Assembly (NCBI GenBank): GCA_963744935.1
Contig: CAVUVM010000012.1
Location: 124,001-188,000, forward strand
Direction of reading: 5' to 3'
DNA: 64,000 nt
Source: Bog-473 sp963744935
GTDB taxonomy: Bacteria; Actinomycetota; Acidimicrobiia; Acidimicrobiales; RAAP-2
Of this stretch, positions 17,122 to 25,178 are shown one piece after another; positions within the stretch are counted from its first letter, which is position 1, and every line of letters starts with the position of its first letter. Below the pieces are notes generated by a model. That model did no database searches, was not told where the DNA came from, and worked only from the letters and a program-made list of their open reading frames with translations. Position numbers and translations under genes: made by a program.

Positions 17122-18073
17122 AGCCCGAGCTCCTCTGCGAGCGCGTGCGCCACCTGGCGTGTCGTGCGCGCCCCGAAGCTACGCACGAAGAGGTACGGCA
17201 ACAACAAGACCGGGATGCCCTCGGGCAAACCGGCCTGCAACCGCTGCAAATGGGTCGAGCGGGTTCGCCGCACCGTCACCGCCAGCCGCGCCGCCTCGAG
17301 CACGGGGGCGACCGACCCACCGGCCCGCTCGGACAGGATCCCTTCGTTGCCGGGCTCGCGGAGTTGCTCGAAGATCTCCTCCTCGCGCTGGCCGAAGAGC
17401 TCGGGCAACACGCGGTTGACCACGACGGCCGACACGCGGACCGTCGTCTCCGCGCGCACCCGCTCGACGAGCTCGAGCGTCTCGTTCACCGGCATCTCCT
17501 CGGGCGTGCACACGGCCACCAGCCCGGTCTGGCGAGGGTCCGAGAGGATGTCGAGCATCCAATCGGTCTGGCTGCGGATCAGGCCCACCTTGACCAGGTC
17601 GTTGATGGCCTGCGGTGCGGCCAGCTCGCCGACGATGTGCCCACTCGCGGGCGCATCGACCACCACGAGGTCGTAGTGCGACTCGCGCACCTCCCAGCAG
17701 AACTTGCCGACAGTCAGGATCTCGCGCACACCGGGGGCGGCCGTCGCCACGAAGTCGAACGCCTTGGCCAGCGGGCCGATCCGGCCCACCACCGGGATGC
17801 GCAGGTGCAACTTGAGGTACTCGCGCAGCGATGCCTCGGTGTCCATCGACATCGACCACACCCCCGGCGCCACCTCGCGGGGGTGAAGTCGACTGGCGGG
17901 GCCTCGAAGAGCTCTGGGACGTCGCCCTTGGCGTCGACCTCGCAGACGAGGACGCGCTTCCCGTGCTCGGCTGCCAGCTGGGCCAGTCCCGCCGACACCG
18001 TCGTCTTCCCGACGCCGCCCTTGCCGGTGACGAACACCAGCCGCAGATCGAGCAAGCCGGGTATGTCGGTCAC
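17118..18073 (-). CDS. ArsA/GET3-family ATPase (second of pair), frameshifted near 17880
   Basis: The N-terminal part, in one frame from GTG 18073, has LRLVFVTGKGGVGKTTVSAGL (Walker A) and VCEVDAKGDVPELFE. The C-terminal part (APGVWSMSMDTEASLREYLK, then VVVDAPASGHIVGEL and a tail to 17118) is in another frame. The junction lies at the run of five C on the coding strand (17878-17882): a sixth C would restore TP-REVAPGVWSM. Repaired length is about 318 residues. An upstream GTG at 18088 is also possible. It shares an operon with the first ATPase and with DUF3107 upstream. The break is most likely a sequencing error. Confidence 0.8.
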
Positions 18074-18107
18074 CGCACCCGCGCCCACCCCGCCGTCACG
18101 GACGCCC

Positions 18108-18344
18108 TCAGGGAGCGCCGAACCCGACGCGTCGCTCCCCCGTGGGGGCCCCGACCTCGACATAGGCGACTTTGACGACGGGCACTCCCACGCGCCGTCC
18201 CTTGCGGTCGGTGAGCCACAGGACGCCGTCGCCGGTCTGCAGCAGTTTCTCGATTTCGGCGACGACCGTGTCGCGGTCGGCGTCGTCGGGCATCTCCACC
18301 TCGAGCTCCTTGGGGGTGTGGGTGATGCCGATGCGCACGTCCAC
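18108..18344 (-). CDS. DUF3107 family small protein
   Basis: 78 residues starting GTG 18344 (VDVRIGITHTPKELEVE), with AGAGGAGA about ten bases upstream. It matches the actinobacterial DUF3107 family (mycobacterial TB9.4-like), small acidic proteins of unknown function with the signature LWLTDRKGRRVGVP. Its stop is 35 bases before the frameshifted ATPase start on the same strand, suggesting co-transcription. The start sits 79 bases from the divergent dNTPase gene. Confidence 0.85.
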   Translation of the reverse strand: MDVRIGITHTPKELEVEMPDDADRDTVVAEIEKLLQTGDGVLWLTDRKGRRVGVPVVKVAYVEVGAPTGERRVGFGAP

Positions 18345-18423
18345 CTGGTCTGTCTCCTCTCGCGAACCCGTTTGCTGTACCCGGGCCACCTGGACGTTAC
18401 AGGGACGGGGCAGACTGCTTGGC

Positions 18424-19602
18424 ATGAGCGGAGTGCCCACATCGGGCGAGACGCCGCGCGGAGCCCGCTGGGCAGCGACGATGGCCGGCTACTCGGGCCC
18501 CGTCCGGCTGGCCCACGCCGACTCCCACGCCAGGGTCGGGCCCGAGGAGTCCACGGCCGAAGCTGGGTGGGAGCGCGCCGCCGGGCCGAACGGGCGCATA
18601 GAGCGCGAGGAGCTCGAGCACGAGCTGCTGGCGCCGGGGGCCACCCGCGCCGCCGCCGCGGGTCGCCGCGCGCTGGCCGAGGAGCCCGATCCCTGGCGTA
18701 CGTGCTTCGAGCGCGACCGCGACCGGATCTTGCACGCCCCGTCGTTCCGGCGCCTGGCCGGCAAGACGCAGGTCTTCGTGTTCCCCCAGGACCATCAGCG
18801 CACACGCCTGACCCACGCCCTCGAGGTGGCACAGCTCGCCACCGCGATTTCGCGCGCCTGCCGATTGAACGTCGCGCTGACCGAGGCCATCGCGCTCGGC
18901 CACGACTGCGGGCACGGGCCCGGCGGTCACGCCAGCGAGGACGCGCTCGATCCCTATGTGCCGGGGGGCTTCGACCACGCGCCCTGGGGCGCACTCGTCT
19001 CCCTCGCCTCCCTCAACCTGTGCGCCGAGACCCTCGACGGGATCGCCAATCACAGCTGGTCGCGTCCCGCGCCCTCGACGCCCGAGGGGGAGGTCGTCAG
19101 CTGGGCCGACCGGATCGCGTATGTGTGCCACGACTGGGAGGATGCCGTGCTGGCCGGCATCGTCGCGCCCCACCAGCTGCCCGTGGCCGTGCGCTCCTTG
19201 TGCGGCGAGCGGCGCAGTGCGCAGCTCAGCGCCTTCATCGCCGGCGTCGTGTCGGCGTCGCTCCGGACCGGACAGGTCGGGATGGAGGAGGAGGCCGCAG
19301 AGGCGCTCACCGCCTTCCGGGCCTGCAATTACGAGCGCATCTATCTGCGCGACGCCTCGTTGCGTCAAGGGGACGCGGTGATCAGCGTGCTGCGCGCGCT
19401 GGTCGAGCACTTCTCCGACCGTCCCCACCTGATCACCGACCGGACCACACCGGCCACCGACGACGTCGTGGCGGGAAGCATCGATGCCATCCGTGCCGCC
19501 GTCACCTACGTGGCCGGCATGACCGATCGCTTCGCCTTCCGCCAGGCCGTGGCGCTCTTGGGCTGGGACCCGGCCAAGCTCCCTGCCGGCGTGGACGGCT
19601 GA
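18424..19602 (+). CDS. dGTPase-like HD-domain phosphohydrolase
   Basis: 392 residues of the deoxyguanosinetriphosphate triphosphohydrolase-like family, which removes triphosphate from dNTPs. The HD metal site is assembled from RTRLTHALEVAQLAT, ALGHDCGHGPGGH and SWADRIAYVCHDWED; RLAGKTQVFVFPQDHQRTR is the family's preceding signature. The first 75 residues are Gly/Ala/Glu-rich and variable. ATG 18424 is used; ATG 18481 (MAGYSGPVRLAHADS) is another possible start. It lies divergent from DUF3107. Confidence 0.85.
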   Translation: MSGVPTSGETPRGARWAATMAGYSGPVRLAHADSHARVGPEESTAEAGWERAAGPNGRIEREELEHELLAPGATRAAAAGRRALAEEPDPWRTCFERDRDRILHAPSFRRLAGKTQVFVFPQDHQRTRLTHALEVAQLATAISRACRLNVALTEAIALGHDCGHGPGGHASEDALDPYVPGGFDHAPWGALVSLASLNLCAETLDGIANHSWSRPAPSTPEGEVVSWADRIAYVCHDWEDAVLAGIVAPHQLPVAVRSLCGERRSAQLSAFIAGVVSASLRTGQVGMEEEAAEALTAFRACNYERIYLRDASLRQGDAVISVLRALVEHFSDRPHLITDRTTPATDDVVAGSIDAIRAAVTYVAGMTDRFAFRQAVALLGWDPAKLPAGVDG

Positions 19603-19620
19603 GCAAACCGAGCCGCGTCG

Positions 19621-19670
19621 ATCTCCGTCGATCTCCGTCGATCTCCGTCGATCGCCGTCGATCGCCGGGC
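19621..19670. repeat. Five-unit 10-bp tandem repeat
   Basis: ATCTCCGTCG three times in exact tandem, then ATCGCCGTCG and ATCGCCGGGC, in the 74-base gap between the convergent dNTPase and enoyl-CoA hydratase stops. The unit resembles the GATC-CCGTCG composition of neighbouring coding DNA. No coding role is apparent. Confidence 0.85.
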
Positions 19671-19676
19671 GCGTCT

Positions 19677-20513
19677 TCAGGCGCCGCTGTCACCGAAGGA
19701 GGGTGGGCGCTTCTGGGTGAGCGCCGCCACTCCTTCGGCGAAGTCGGGGTGGCCCATCATCTCGCTCAGATGCTGACCGGCGTCGCGCACCGACGACGCT
19801 GCGTCGCGGTGCAGGTCGCGATAGAGCTGCAGTTTCGTGACGGCCAGTGACGACGGTGCGATCTCGGACGCCAGGCGTCCCGCGTACTCGTAGGTGAAGG
19901 GCAAGAGTTCCTCGGGCGGCAGCGCCCGGTTGACCAGGCCGAGCGTCTCGGCCTCCTCGGCCAGGACGACCCGACTCGACAGGAGGAGGTCGGCGGCACG
20001 CGTCACGCCGATGAGCCGCGGCAACAGCCACGAGAGACCGAACTCCGCCGGCAAGCCAAGGCGCCCGTGCGCGGTGGTGAGCTTGGCCCCGTGCGCGGCG
20101 AAGCGCAGGTCGCAGTAGCAGGCGAGCACGAGCCCGACACCGGCGGCCGGCCCGTTCACCGCGGCGATGATCGGTTTGGGGATTCCGAAGTGGTACGCAA
20201 AGTCAGCGTCGAACTCGGGACGGACGCCATAGCCGGGCATGGCGACGTCGTCCCCCAGTCCGGGGTCGTAGGCACCGCGCTCGGCCTCACCCTCGAGCGC
20301 GCGCGAGTCGGCCCCGGCGCAGAAACCCCGGCCCGATCCGGTCACCACGATGACCCGGACCTCCCGATCGCGGGCCGACCGGTCGAGCAGCGCGCGGTAC
20401 TCCGCGTGCATGCGCCCGGTCCACGAATTGAGCCGTTCGGGCCGGTTCAGCGTCACCGTCGCCACCCGGTCGTGCACCTCGTACCGCGTGACTTTGAGGT
20501 CGCCGAGCTCCAC
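19677..20513 (-). CDS. Enoyl-CoA hydratase/isomerase family protein
   Basis: 278 residues of the crotonase fold. The oxyanion-hole segments GRGFCAGADSRAL and NGPAAGVGLVLACYCDLRFAA are intact; the second conserved Glu region reads TTAHGRLGLPAEFGLSWLLPRL, with Glu in LPAEFG. It should hydrate or isomerise an enoyl-CoA in fatty-acid or aromatic breakdown; exact substrate unclear. The downstream ABM-like gene (20515) overlaps its 5' side closely, so both, with the glyoxalase-fold gene at 20807, probably form one minus-strand operon. Confidence 0.85.
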   Translation of the reverse strand: MELGDLKVTRYEVHDRVATVTLNRPERLNSWTGRMHAEYRALLDRSARDREVRVIVVTGSGRGFCAGADSRALEGEAERGAYDPGLGDDVAMPGYGVRPEFDADFAYHFGIPKPIIAAVNGPAAGVGLVLACYCDLRFAAHGAKLTTAHGRLGLPAEFGLSWLLPRLIGVTRAADLLLSSRVVLAEEAETLGLVNRALPPEELLPFTYEYAGRLASEIAPSSLAVTKLQLYRDLHRDAASSVRDAGQHLSEMMGHPDFAEGVAALTQKRPPSFGDSGA

Positions 20514-20514
20514 G

Positions 20515-20805
20515 TCAGTCGAGCGTCGTGTACCGGGTCAGGTGCAACGTGCCCGCCTCGACCGCCTGCTCGAACTCTGTCTGCAACGGGTGTCCCTCGA
20601 TGCTGCGCTGGAAGGCTGCCGCGTCGGCATCGCTCGCCCACAGCGTCACGACCAGCCAATCGTCGCCGTGGCGCACGGTCGTCCGGCGAAGGAACCCCTG
20701 CTGGTTGGGGACGAGCTCGGTCTGGATCCGCTTGTCGAGGGCGAGGAACGCCCTGTCGGCGACACCCTCGGCGAGCCGGAAGGTCGTGATTTCGACGATC
20801 GACAC
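20515..20805 (-). CDS. Small dimeric alpha/beta-barrel protein (ABM-like)
   Basis: 96 residues, starting MSIVEITTFRLAEGV. The strand-helix-strand pattern with LVVTLWASDADAAAFQRS resembles the antibiotic-biosynthesis-monooxygenase/stress-responsive dimeric alpha/beta barrel superfamily. No heme-ligand or catalytic residue can be named. It ends two bases before the enoyl-CoA hydratase starts and begins one base after the VOC gene stop, so all three are co-transcribed. Function unknown. Confidence 0.65.
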   Translation of the reverse strand: MSIVEITTFRLAEGVADRAFLALDKRIQTELVPNQQGFLRRTTVRHGDDWLVVTLWASDADAAAFQRSIEGHPLQTEFEQAVEAGTLHLTRYTTLD

Positions 20806-20806
20806 C

Positions 20807-21160
20807 TCAGGCCTGCACCAACACGAGCGGGTTGCCTTCGGGGTCGGTGATGCCGGCGATCGTGGGCCCTCCGGGGACGTCGAAGGGCTCAGCCACGATC
20901 GTCGCGCCGAGCGACACCGACTTCTCCAGCGACGCCCGGAGGTCGGCCACTTGGACGTAGAGCGTCACCCCCGCGCGCCCGCTCTGTCGAATGTGCCCGC
21001 CCGGACCGGGCTCCGGCCCGCCGATTCCCGCGGGAATGTTCATGATGGAGCCGTCGCCGATCGTCCAATTGAACAGGTCGGCGTAGAACGCCTTTTGACG
21101 CTCCGGGTCCTCGGCCTCGATCTCCCAGTGCACCACAGGCCTTGCCCAGTCCTGCACCAT
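20807..21160 (-). CDS. VOC (glyoxalase/bleomycin-resistance fold) protein
   Basis: 117 residues from ATG 21160, preceded by AGGAGGTGCC. The sequence MVQDWARPVVHWEIEA then PERQKAFYADLFNW is typical of small actinobacterial VOC proteins, and ITDPEGNPLVLVQ is the family's C-terminal metal-ligand strand. The first gene of the three-gene operon with the ABM-like and enoyl-CoA hydratase genes. Ligand unknown. Confidence 0.8.
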   Translation of the reverse strand: MVQDWARPVVHWEIEAEDPERQKAFYADLFNWTIGDGSIMNIPAGIGGPEPGPGGHIRQSGRAGVTLYVQVADLRASLEKSVSLGATIVAEPFDVPGGPTIAGITDPEGNPLVLVQA

Positions 21161-21382
21161 GGCACCTCCTCGCGGCGCACAGCGTACCGAGCCGGCGACT
21201 CGCACCGCCCGGGAGTTCTCGCGCCGCAGAGACGCGCGACGCCGAGGGTCCGGCCGGCTGCGCCGTGACGGCACGACCGCGACGCCACCGCCCCCAACCG
21301 TGACGCGGCCCCACTGGTCGCCGTCGTCGTGACGAGACCGTGAAATGCCGTCTCGGCGTTCCGGCGAGGAGTACAGTCACGC

Positions 21383-21448
21383 ATGCATTCGGCTGCCGTC
21401 GACCTTGGCGACGTAGGTGACGCGGCGGAGGAGGGGATCACTCGGTGA
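21383..21448 (+). CDS. Possible 21-codon leader ORF
   Basis: ATG 21383 opens a 21-codon frame (MHSAAVDLGDVGDAAEEGITR) whose TGA stop overlaps the GTG start of the GGDEF gene (GGTGA). TACAGT at 21372-21377 lies five bases upstream and could be a -10 for a leaderless message. Translation of this leader would be coupled to the cyclase. No homology known to me; speculative. Confidence 0.3.
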   Translation: MHSAAVDLGDVGDAAEEGITR

Positions 21449-23067
21449 CGCACTGGACGCAGGCTCTGGCCAACGTCTCCCTGGTCGAATTCGTCGCCCT
21501 GGCTGCGCTGACCGCGCTGCAATGGATCCGCCATCGCATCCGCGGCGCCGGGTGGGTGGCGTTGTCCTTCGCCATCCTCGGTGGGCTCTCCTTGACCCTC
21601 AAGATCGACCCGCACGTCGTCACGAACCAAAACGTGGCGAAGGGCCTCATCGCCTTGCTCTTGGTGGTGCCCTACTGCCTCTTCCGCTTCGCCACAAGTT
21701 TTCGCCGGCCGAACAGGGGCGTCCGGTACGCCGCCGTCGTCGTGACCGCGGCCATCGTGGCCTTCACCTTCTGGTTGGACTACCTGCCGGTGGCGGGGGG
21801 GGCGACGCCGCCGTACTACCTCGCCTATCGGGTCGCCTTCACCGTGAGCTTCGCCTTCCTCTTCACCTATGTGGTGATCACCCTCTTTGTGGCGGGCCGC
21901 GGCGAACCACCCATCGCCGCCATGCGGATGCGCCTGCTGGCCATCGCCGTTGCCGGGCTCGAGGTGCAGGTGGTCGTCGCCGCGCTGGCGCTCCAGGGCC
22001 AGACCGTCCGGCTGGTCACCCAGGCCCTCACGGTCGCCATGGGGCTGCTGTTCCTCGTCGCCCTCGTCTTCCCCTCCTTCGTGCGGGTCTTCCTCAGCCG
22101 CAAAGAGGACCTCGCCTTCCGCCGCGCCGTGGGTGAGCTGGTGTCCGCGGGCGACTCGCGCGACGTCGCCGAGCACCTCCTGCCTCACGTCAGCGCGTTG
22201 GTCGGCGCGTCCAAGGCGGCGCTCTTGGCGAGCGACGGCACGGTGGTGGCCCGGTACCCGGCCTGGACCAACGATGGTGGGGCCGACGACTGGTTCGACG
22301 ACTGGGACGAGGTGAACGGCACCGAATCGGGACGGAACCGCGTCACCGTGCGCACCCACAGCGGTGCCACCCACGAGCTGGCCGTGCGCATCAGCCCGTA
22401 CATGCCCTACTTCGGGAGTGAGGAGCTCCGGAAGCTCGACCAGCTGGCCGGCATGGTGGGCCTCGCCATCGAGCGCTGCGAGATGGCCGAGCAGATGGCT
22501 TTCCAGGCCACCCACGACGCGCTCACCGGCCTGGCCAACCGGACGCTGTTCATGGAGAAACTCGAGGAGGCCTTGACCCATGTCGGCCGGCGTCGTAACT
22601 CACTGGCGGTGCTCTTCGTCGATCTCGACCGCTTCAAACTGGTGAACGACCGGGCTGACCACTCTGCCGGCGACCAGGTGCTCAACGAGATGGCGACGCG
22701 GCTGATCGCGATGACGCGTGGCGTCGACGTGGTGGCCCGCTTCGGCGGCGACGAGTTCGTGGCTCTCGCCGAGGTGGACCACGATGACGACGCGGTGGAC
22801 ATGGCCGAGCGGATCCGGGCCGGCATCAGCCAGCCGGTCACCATCGGTGACACCCAGCTCGTCATCACGGCCAGCGTTGGCATCGTGGTCACCGCCGACG
22901 CCGACGCGGCGCCGGCTGCGCTCTTGCGCGACGCGGACAACGCCATGTACGAGGCCAAGCGGCACGGCCGCGACCAGGTCGTCGTCTACCGCGGCAACGC
23001 CCGCGACGCGGCCAACTTGAAATGGGGACTCAACCCCAATCGGACCTCGCGCCTCAACGCAGGGTGA
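21445..23067 (+). CDS. Membrane-bound GGDEF diguanylate cyclase
   Basis: 540 residues: seven or so N-terminal membrane helices (to about residue 215), a GAF-like region (about 225-345) and a C-terminal GGDEF domain. The active site ARFGGDEFVAL is intact and the allosteric inhibitory site RxxD is present as RGVD exactly five residues before GGDEF, so it should make cyclic di-GMP with product feedback. No EAL domain follows. Start GTG 21445 is preceded by GGAGGAGGGG. Its 3' end overlaps the convergent Mrp gene by 14 bases. The 284-base gap upstream (21161-21444) is otherwise empty apart from the possible leader. Confidence 0.9.
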   Translation: MTHWTQALANVSLVEFVALAALTALQWIRHRIRGAGWVALSFAILGGLSLTLKIDPHVVTNQNVAKGLIALLLVVPYCLFRFATSFRRPNRGVRYAAVVVTAAIVAFTFWLDYLPVAGGATPPYYLAYRVAFTVSFAFLFTYVVITLFVAGRGEPPIAAMRMRLLAIAVAGLEVQVVVAALALQGQTVRLVTQALTVAMGLLFLVALVFPSFVRVFLSRKEDLAFRRAVGELVSAGDSRDVAEHLLPHVSALVGASKAALLASDGTVVARYPAWTNDGGADDWFDDWDEVNGTESGRNRVTVRTHSGATHELAVRISPYMPYFGSEELRKLDQLAGMVGLAIERCEMAEQMAFQATHDALTGLANRTLFMEKLEEALTHVGRRRNSLAVLFVDLDRFKLVNDRADHSAGDQVLNEMATRLIAMTRGVDVVARFGGDEFVALAEVDHDDDAVDMAERIRAGISQPVTIGDTQLVITASVGIVVTADADAAPAALLRDADNAMYEAKRHGRDQVVVYRGNARDAANLKWGLNPNRTSRLNAG

Positions 23068-24247
23068 GTTCGCGCCGGTAGACGCGGGCGGGCCCGAGCG
23101 CGGCCAGCTTGTCGGCGATCGCCTGGAAGGACCGGGCCGTCTCGCTCTCGGGGTCCACCGCCATGACGGGCCGGCCCTCATCGCCGCCGAGGCGCACCGC
23201 GTTGACCAGCGGGACCTGGCCGAGTAGGGGGACACCGAGGTCGGAGGCCAACCGGGCCCCACCGCCGGAGCCGAAGAGCTCATAGCGCTTGTCGTCGTCG
23301 CCGGTGAACCAGCTCATGTTCTCGATCACCCCGCGCACCGACAGCTTGAGGCGCCGCGCCGCGAACGCCGAACGCTGCGCCACGCGCTGCGCGGCGGGCT
23401 GTGGCGTCGTCACCACGACGATCTCGGCCCGGGGCATGACCTCGGCCAATGTCAGCGCGACGTCTCCGGTCCCGGGTGGCATGTCGACGAGTATGAAGTC
23501 CGGCTCGCCCCAGTAGGCGTCGGTCAGGAATTGCTGGATCGCCTTGTGCAGCATCGGACCCCGCCAGATGACCGGCTGGTCGTCGGGGACGAAGTACCCC
23601 ATGGACAGACAGCGGACGCCGTGCGCAGCGGTCGGGATGACGATGTCGCCGATGATCACCGGGTCGTGGTCCGTGCCCAGCATCTTGGGAACCGAGAAGC
23701 CGTAGACGTCGGCGTCAAGGAGGCCCACCGAATGGCCGGAGCGCGCCAGCGCGATGGCCAGGTTCACCGTCACCGTCGACTTGCCGACGCCACCCTTGCC
23801 TGACGACACGCCGATCACCCTCGTCGGGGCATCCGCGGCGAGAAAGGCCGGCACCGGTTCCGCGCGCGCGTGCTGGTGACCGTGGCCGCCGTGGGCGTGC
23901 CCTGCCTCGTCGGGCTCCACGTCCGCCTCGGCGCCCGCATCCGCGCCCGCCCCGAGCATGCGGGTGCGCAGGCGCTGGCGCAGTCCCGCCCTTTCCTGCT
24001 CGTTCATCACCACGAACTCGAGGTCGACCTCCTCGACGCCGTCGACGGCCAGGGCGGCGCGGTGGATCTCGTCGGCCAGTTCGTCCGTGCCCGGCCAGGC
24101 TGCAACGGGAAGGGCCACCTCCAAGAACACCCGGCGTCGGCGCGGCCGCACCGTCTTGAGGAGGCCGAGGTCACCCAACGAGGCACCGAACTCGGGCTCT
24201 GTGACCGCGCTCACGGCGGCTTCGAGCTGTGCGTGGTCTGCTGCCAT
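23054..24247 (-). CDS. Mrp/NBP35-family P-loop ATPase (Fe-S carrier type)
   Basis: 397 residues: an N-terminal MIP18/DUF59 domain (about 1-95), a linker, then an Mrp ATPase with deviant Walker A GVSSGKGGVGKSTVTVNLA, DADVYGFSVPKMLG and DFILVDMPPGTGDVALTL. The linker carries a His-rich stretch (GHAHGGHGHQHA) that could bind metal. The C-x-x-C pair present in many Mrp proteins after ENMSWF is absent here (TGDDDKRYELFG). It probably carries or inserts Fe-S clusters; the neighbouring SufR-like regulator and cysteine desulfurase fit. ATG 24247 is used; the upstream open frame is antisense to the regulator. Confidence 0.88.
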   Translation of the reverse strand: MAADHAQLEAAVSAVTEPEFGASLGDLGLLKTVRPRRRRVFLEVALPVAAWPGTDELADEIHRAALAVDGVEEVDLEFVVMNEQERAGLRQRLRTRMLGAGADAGAEADVEPDEAGHAHGGHGHQHARAEPVPAFLAADAPTRVIGVSSGKGGVGKSTVTVNLAIALARSGHSVGLLDADVYGFSVPKMLGTDHDPVIIGDIVIPTAAHGVRCLSMGYFVPDDQPVIWRGPMLHKAIQQFLTDAYWGEPDFILVDMPPGTGDVALTLAEVMPRAEIVVVTTPQPAAQRVAQRSAFAARRLKLSVRGVIENMSWFTGDDDKRYELFGSGGGARLASDLGVPLLGQVPLVNAVRLGGDEGRPVMAVDPESETARSFQAIADKLAALGPARVYRRELTLR

Positions 24248-24340
24248 GGCCTTCCTCGTCGTGGGCCGGATCCGCAACGGACGACCCGCACAGGGCGGCT
24301 CTGTCCGCGTCGCCCCAGCTCCAGGGGTTGATTCCACCGG

Positions 24341-24346
24341 TAGACT
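24341..24346 (+). promoter_or_regulatory. -10 hexamer TAGACT for the SufR-like gene
   Basis: TAGACT lies seven bases before GTG 24354, matching the leaderless pattern and fixing this start in a long upstream-open frame. Confidence 0.4.
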
Positions 24347-24353
24347 ACCCACC

Positions 24354-25172
24354 GTGAGTACCGCTCCGATCACAGTGGAGCCCGAGCGCACGGCGGAGGT
24401 CGAGCGCGTGGCGGAGTTCGAGCGCGTGGCGGAGTTCGAGGGACCGACTGAGTCCGAGCGCGCGGCCGGCGCGGACGACGGTCGCTTCAGCGCGGCGGTG
24501 GCCGCGGTCGCCGCCGCCTTTGGTGACCCCACCCGCCGTGACATCTTCTTGCACGTCCGCGCGGTGCCCGGCGTCACGGCGCGGGAGGTCGCGACGACGT
24601 TCTCCCTCCACCCGAACGTCGCGCGCCACCACCTCCAGCGATTGGTCGACGGGGGGTACTTGCGCGTCGAGACCGGGCGCAATGCCGCCGGCGCCGGGCG
24701 TCCCTCCAAGCGGTACTTCTGCGTCGAGGAGGAGCTGTCACTCGGCCTCATGCAGCGCCGCGACGACCTCTTGATGCGTCTCCTGGGTGAGGCCCTGCGA
24801 CGGCTCGGACCTGGCGAGGCGGAGGAGATGGCCGCGCTCGTGGGCGAGGAGTACGGCCGTTCGCTTGCGTCCCGCATGACACCGACCGAGGGCCAGCGCA
24901 CCGTGCGGGCGGCGATGCACGTCGTGGCCGAGACCCTGACCGCCCACGGGTTCGCCGCCCACGCCGAGGACCGCGGCGAGACCACCGCGGTGATCGCAGA
25001 GCAGTGTCCCTTCGGCGACGCCAGCAGCACGAACCCTGTGCTCTGCGCCGTCGACCGCGGCATGGTGAAGGGCTTGTTGGCCGGCCTGTGCGGCACGGCG
25101 TCGCAGCGGGCGCTCCCGGTGATCCTTTCATCACGGGCGCGGGGCGACGACACCTGCACCGCCTCTGCCTGA
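24354..25172 (+). CDS. SufR-like winged-helix regulator (COG2345 type)
   Basis: 272 residues. An ArsR/DeoR-like winged helix spans about 50-125 (FGDPTRRDIFLHV, then TAREVATTFSLHPNVARHHLQ). The C-terminal half has cysteines at about 218, 231 and 246 (EQCPFG, VLCAVDRG, AGLCG), spaced C-x12-C-x14-C much like the Fe-S-binding cysteines of SufR, the repressor of the suf operon. The gene is directly followed by a cysteine desulfurase and faces the Mrp ATPase, so Fe-S status sensing is a reasonable inference. The first 40 residues contain three hexapeptide repeats (ERTAEV, ERVAEF, ERVAEF). GTG 24354 is supported by TAGACT upstream. Confidence 0.78.
   Translation: MSTAPITVEPERTAEVERVAEFERVAEFEGPTESERAAGADDGRFSAAVAAVAAAFGDPTRRDIFLHVRAVPGVTAREVATTFSLHPNVARHHLQRLVDGGYLRVETGRNAAGAGRPSKRYFCVEEELSLGLMQRRDDLLMRLLGEALRRLGPGEAEEMAALVGEEYGRSLASRMTPTEGQRTVRAAMHVVAETLTAHGFAAHAEDRGETTAVIAEQCPFGDASSTNPVLCAVDRGMVKGLLAGLCGTASQRALPVILSSRARGDDTCTASA
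24385..24438 (+). repeat. In-frame 18-bp tandem repeat, three copies
   Basis: The unit AGCGCGTGGCGGAGTTCG is exact at 24403-24420 and 24421-24438; a diverged copy with three mismatches occupies 24385-24402. It encodes tandem hexapeptides in the regulator's N-terminal tail. Length variation between strains would be expected. Confidence 0.85.
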
Positions 25173-25178
25173 GCCCCC

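Noticed and set aside
17103..19850. Plus-strand open frame of 915 codons
   Set aside because: It runs antisense to the ArsA-like genes and across the dNTPase in another frame; composition is Arg/His/Gly-rich with no family pattern. GC-rich DNA leaves few stops.
24248..25159. N-terminal extension of the Mrp frame
   Set aside because: Entirely antisense to the SufR-like gene; Mrp similarity starts at 24247.
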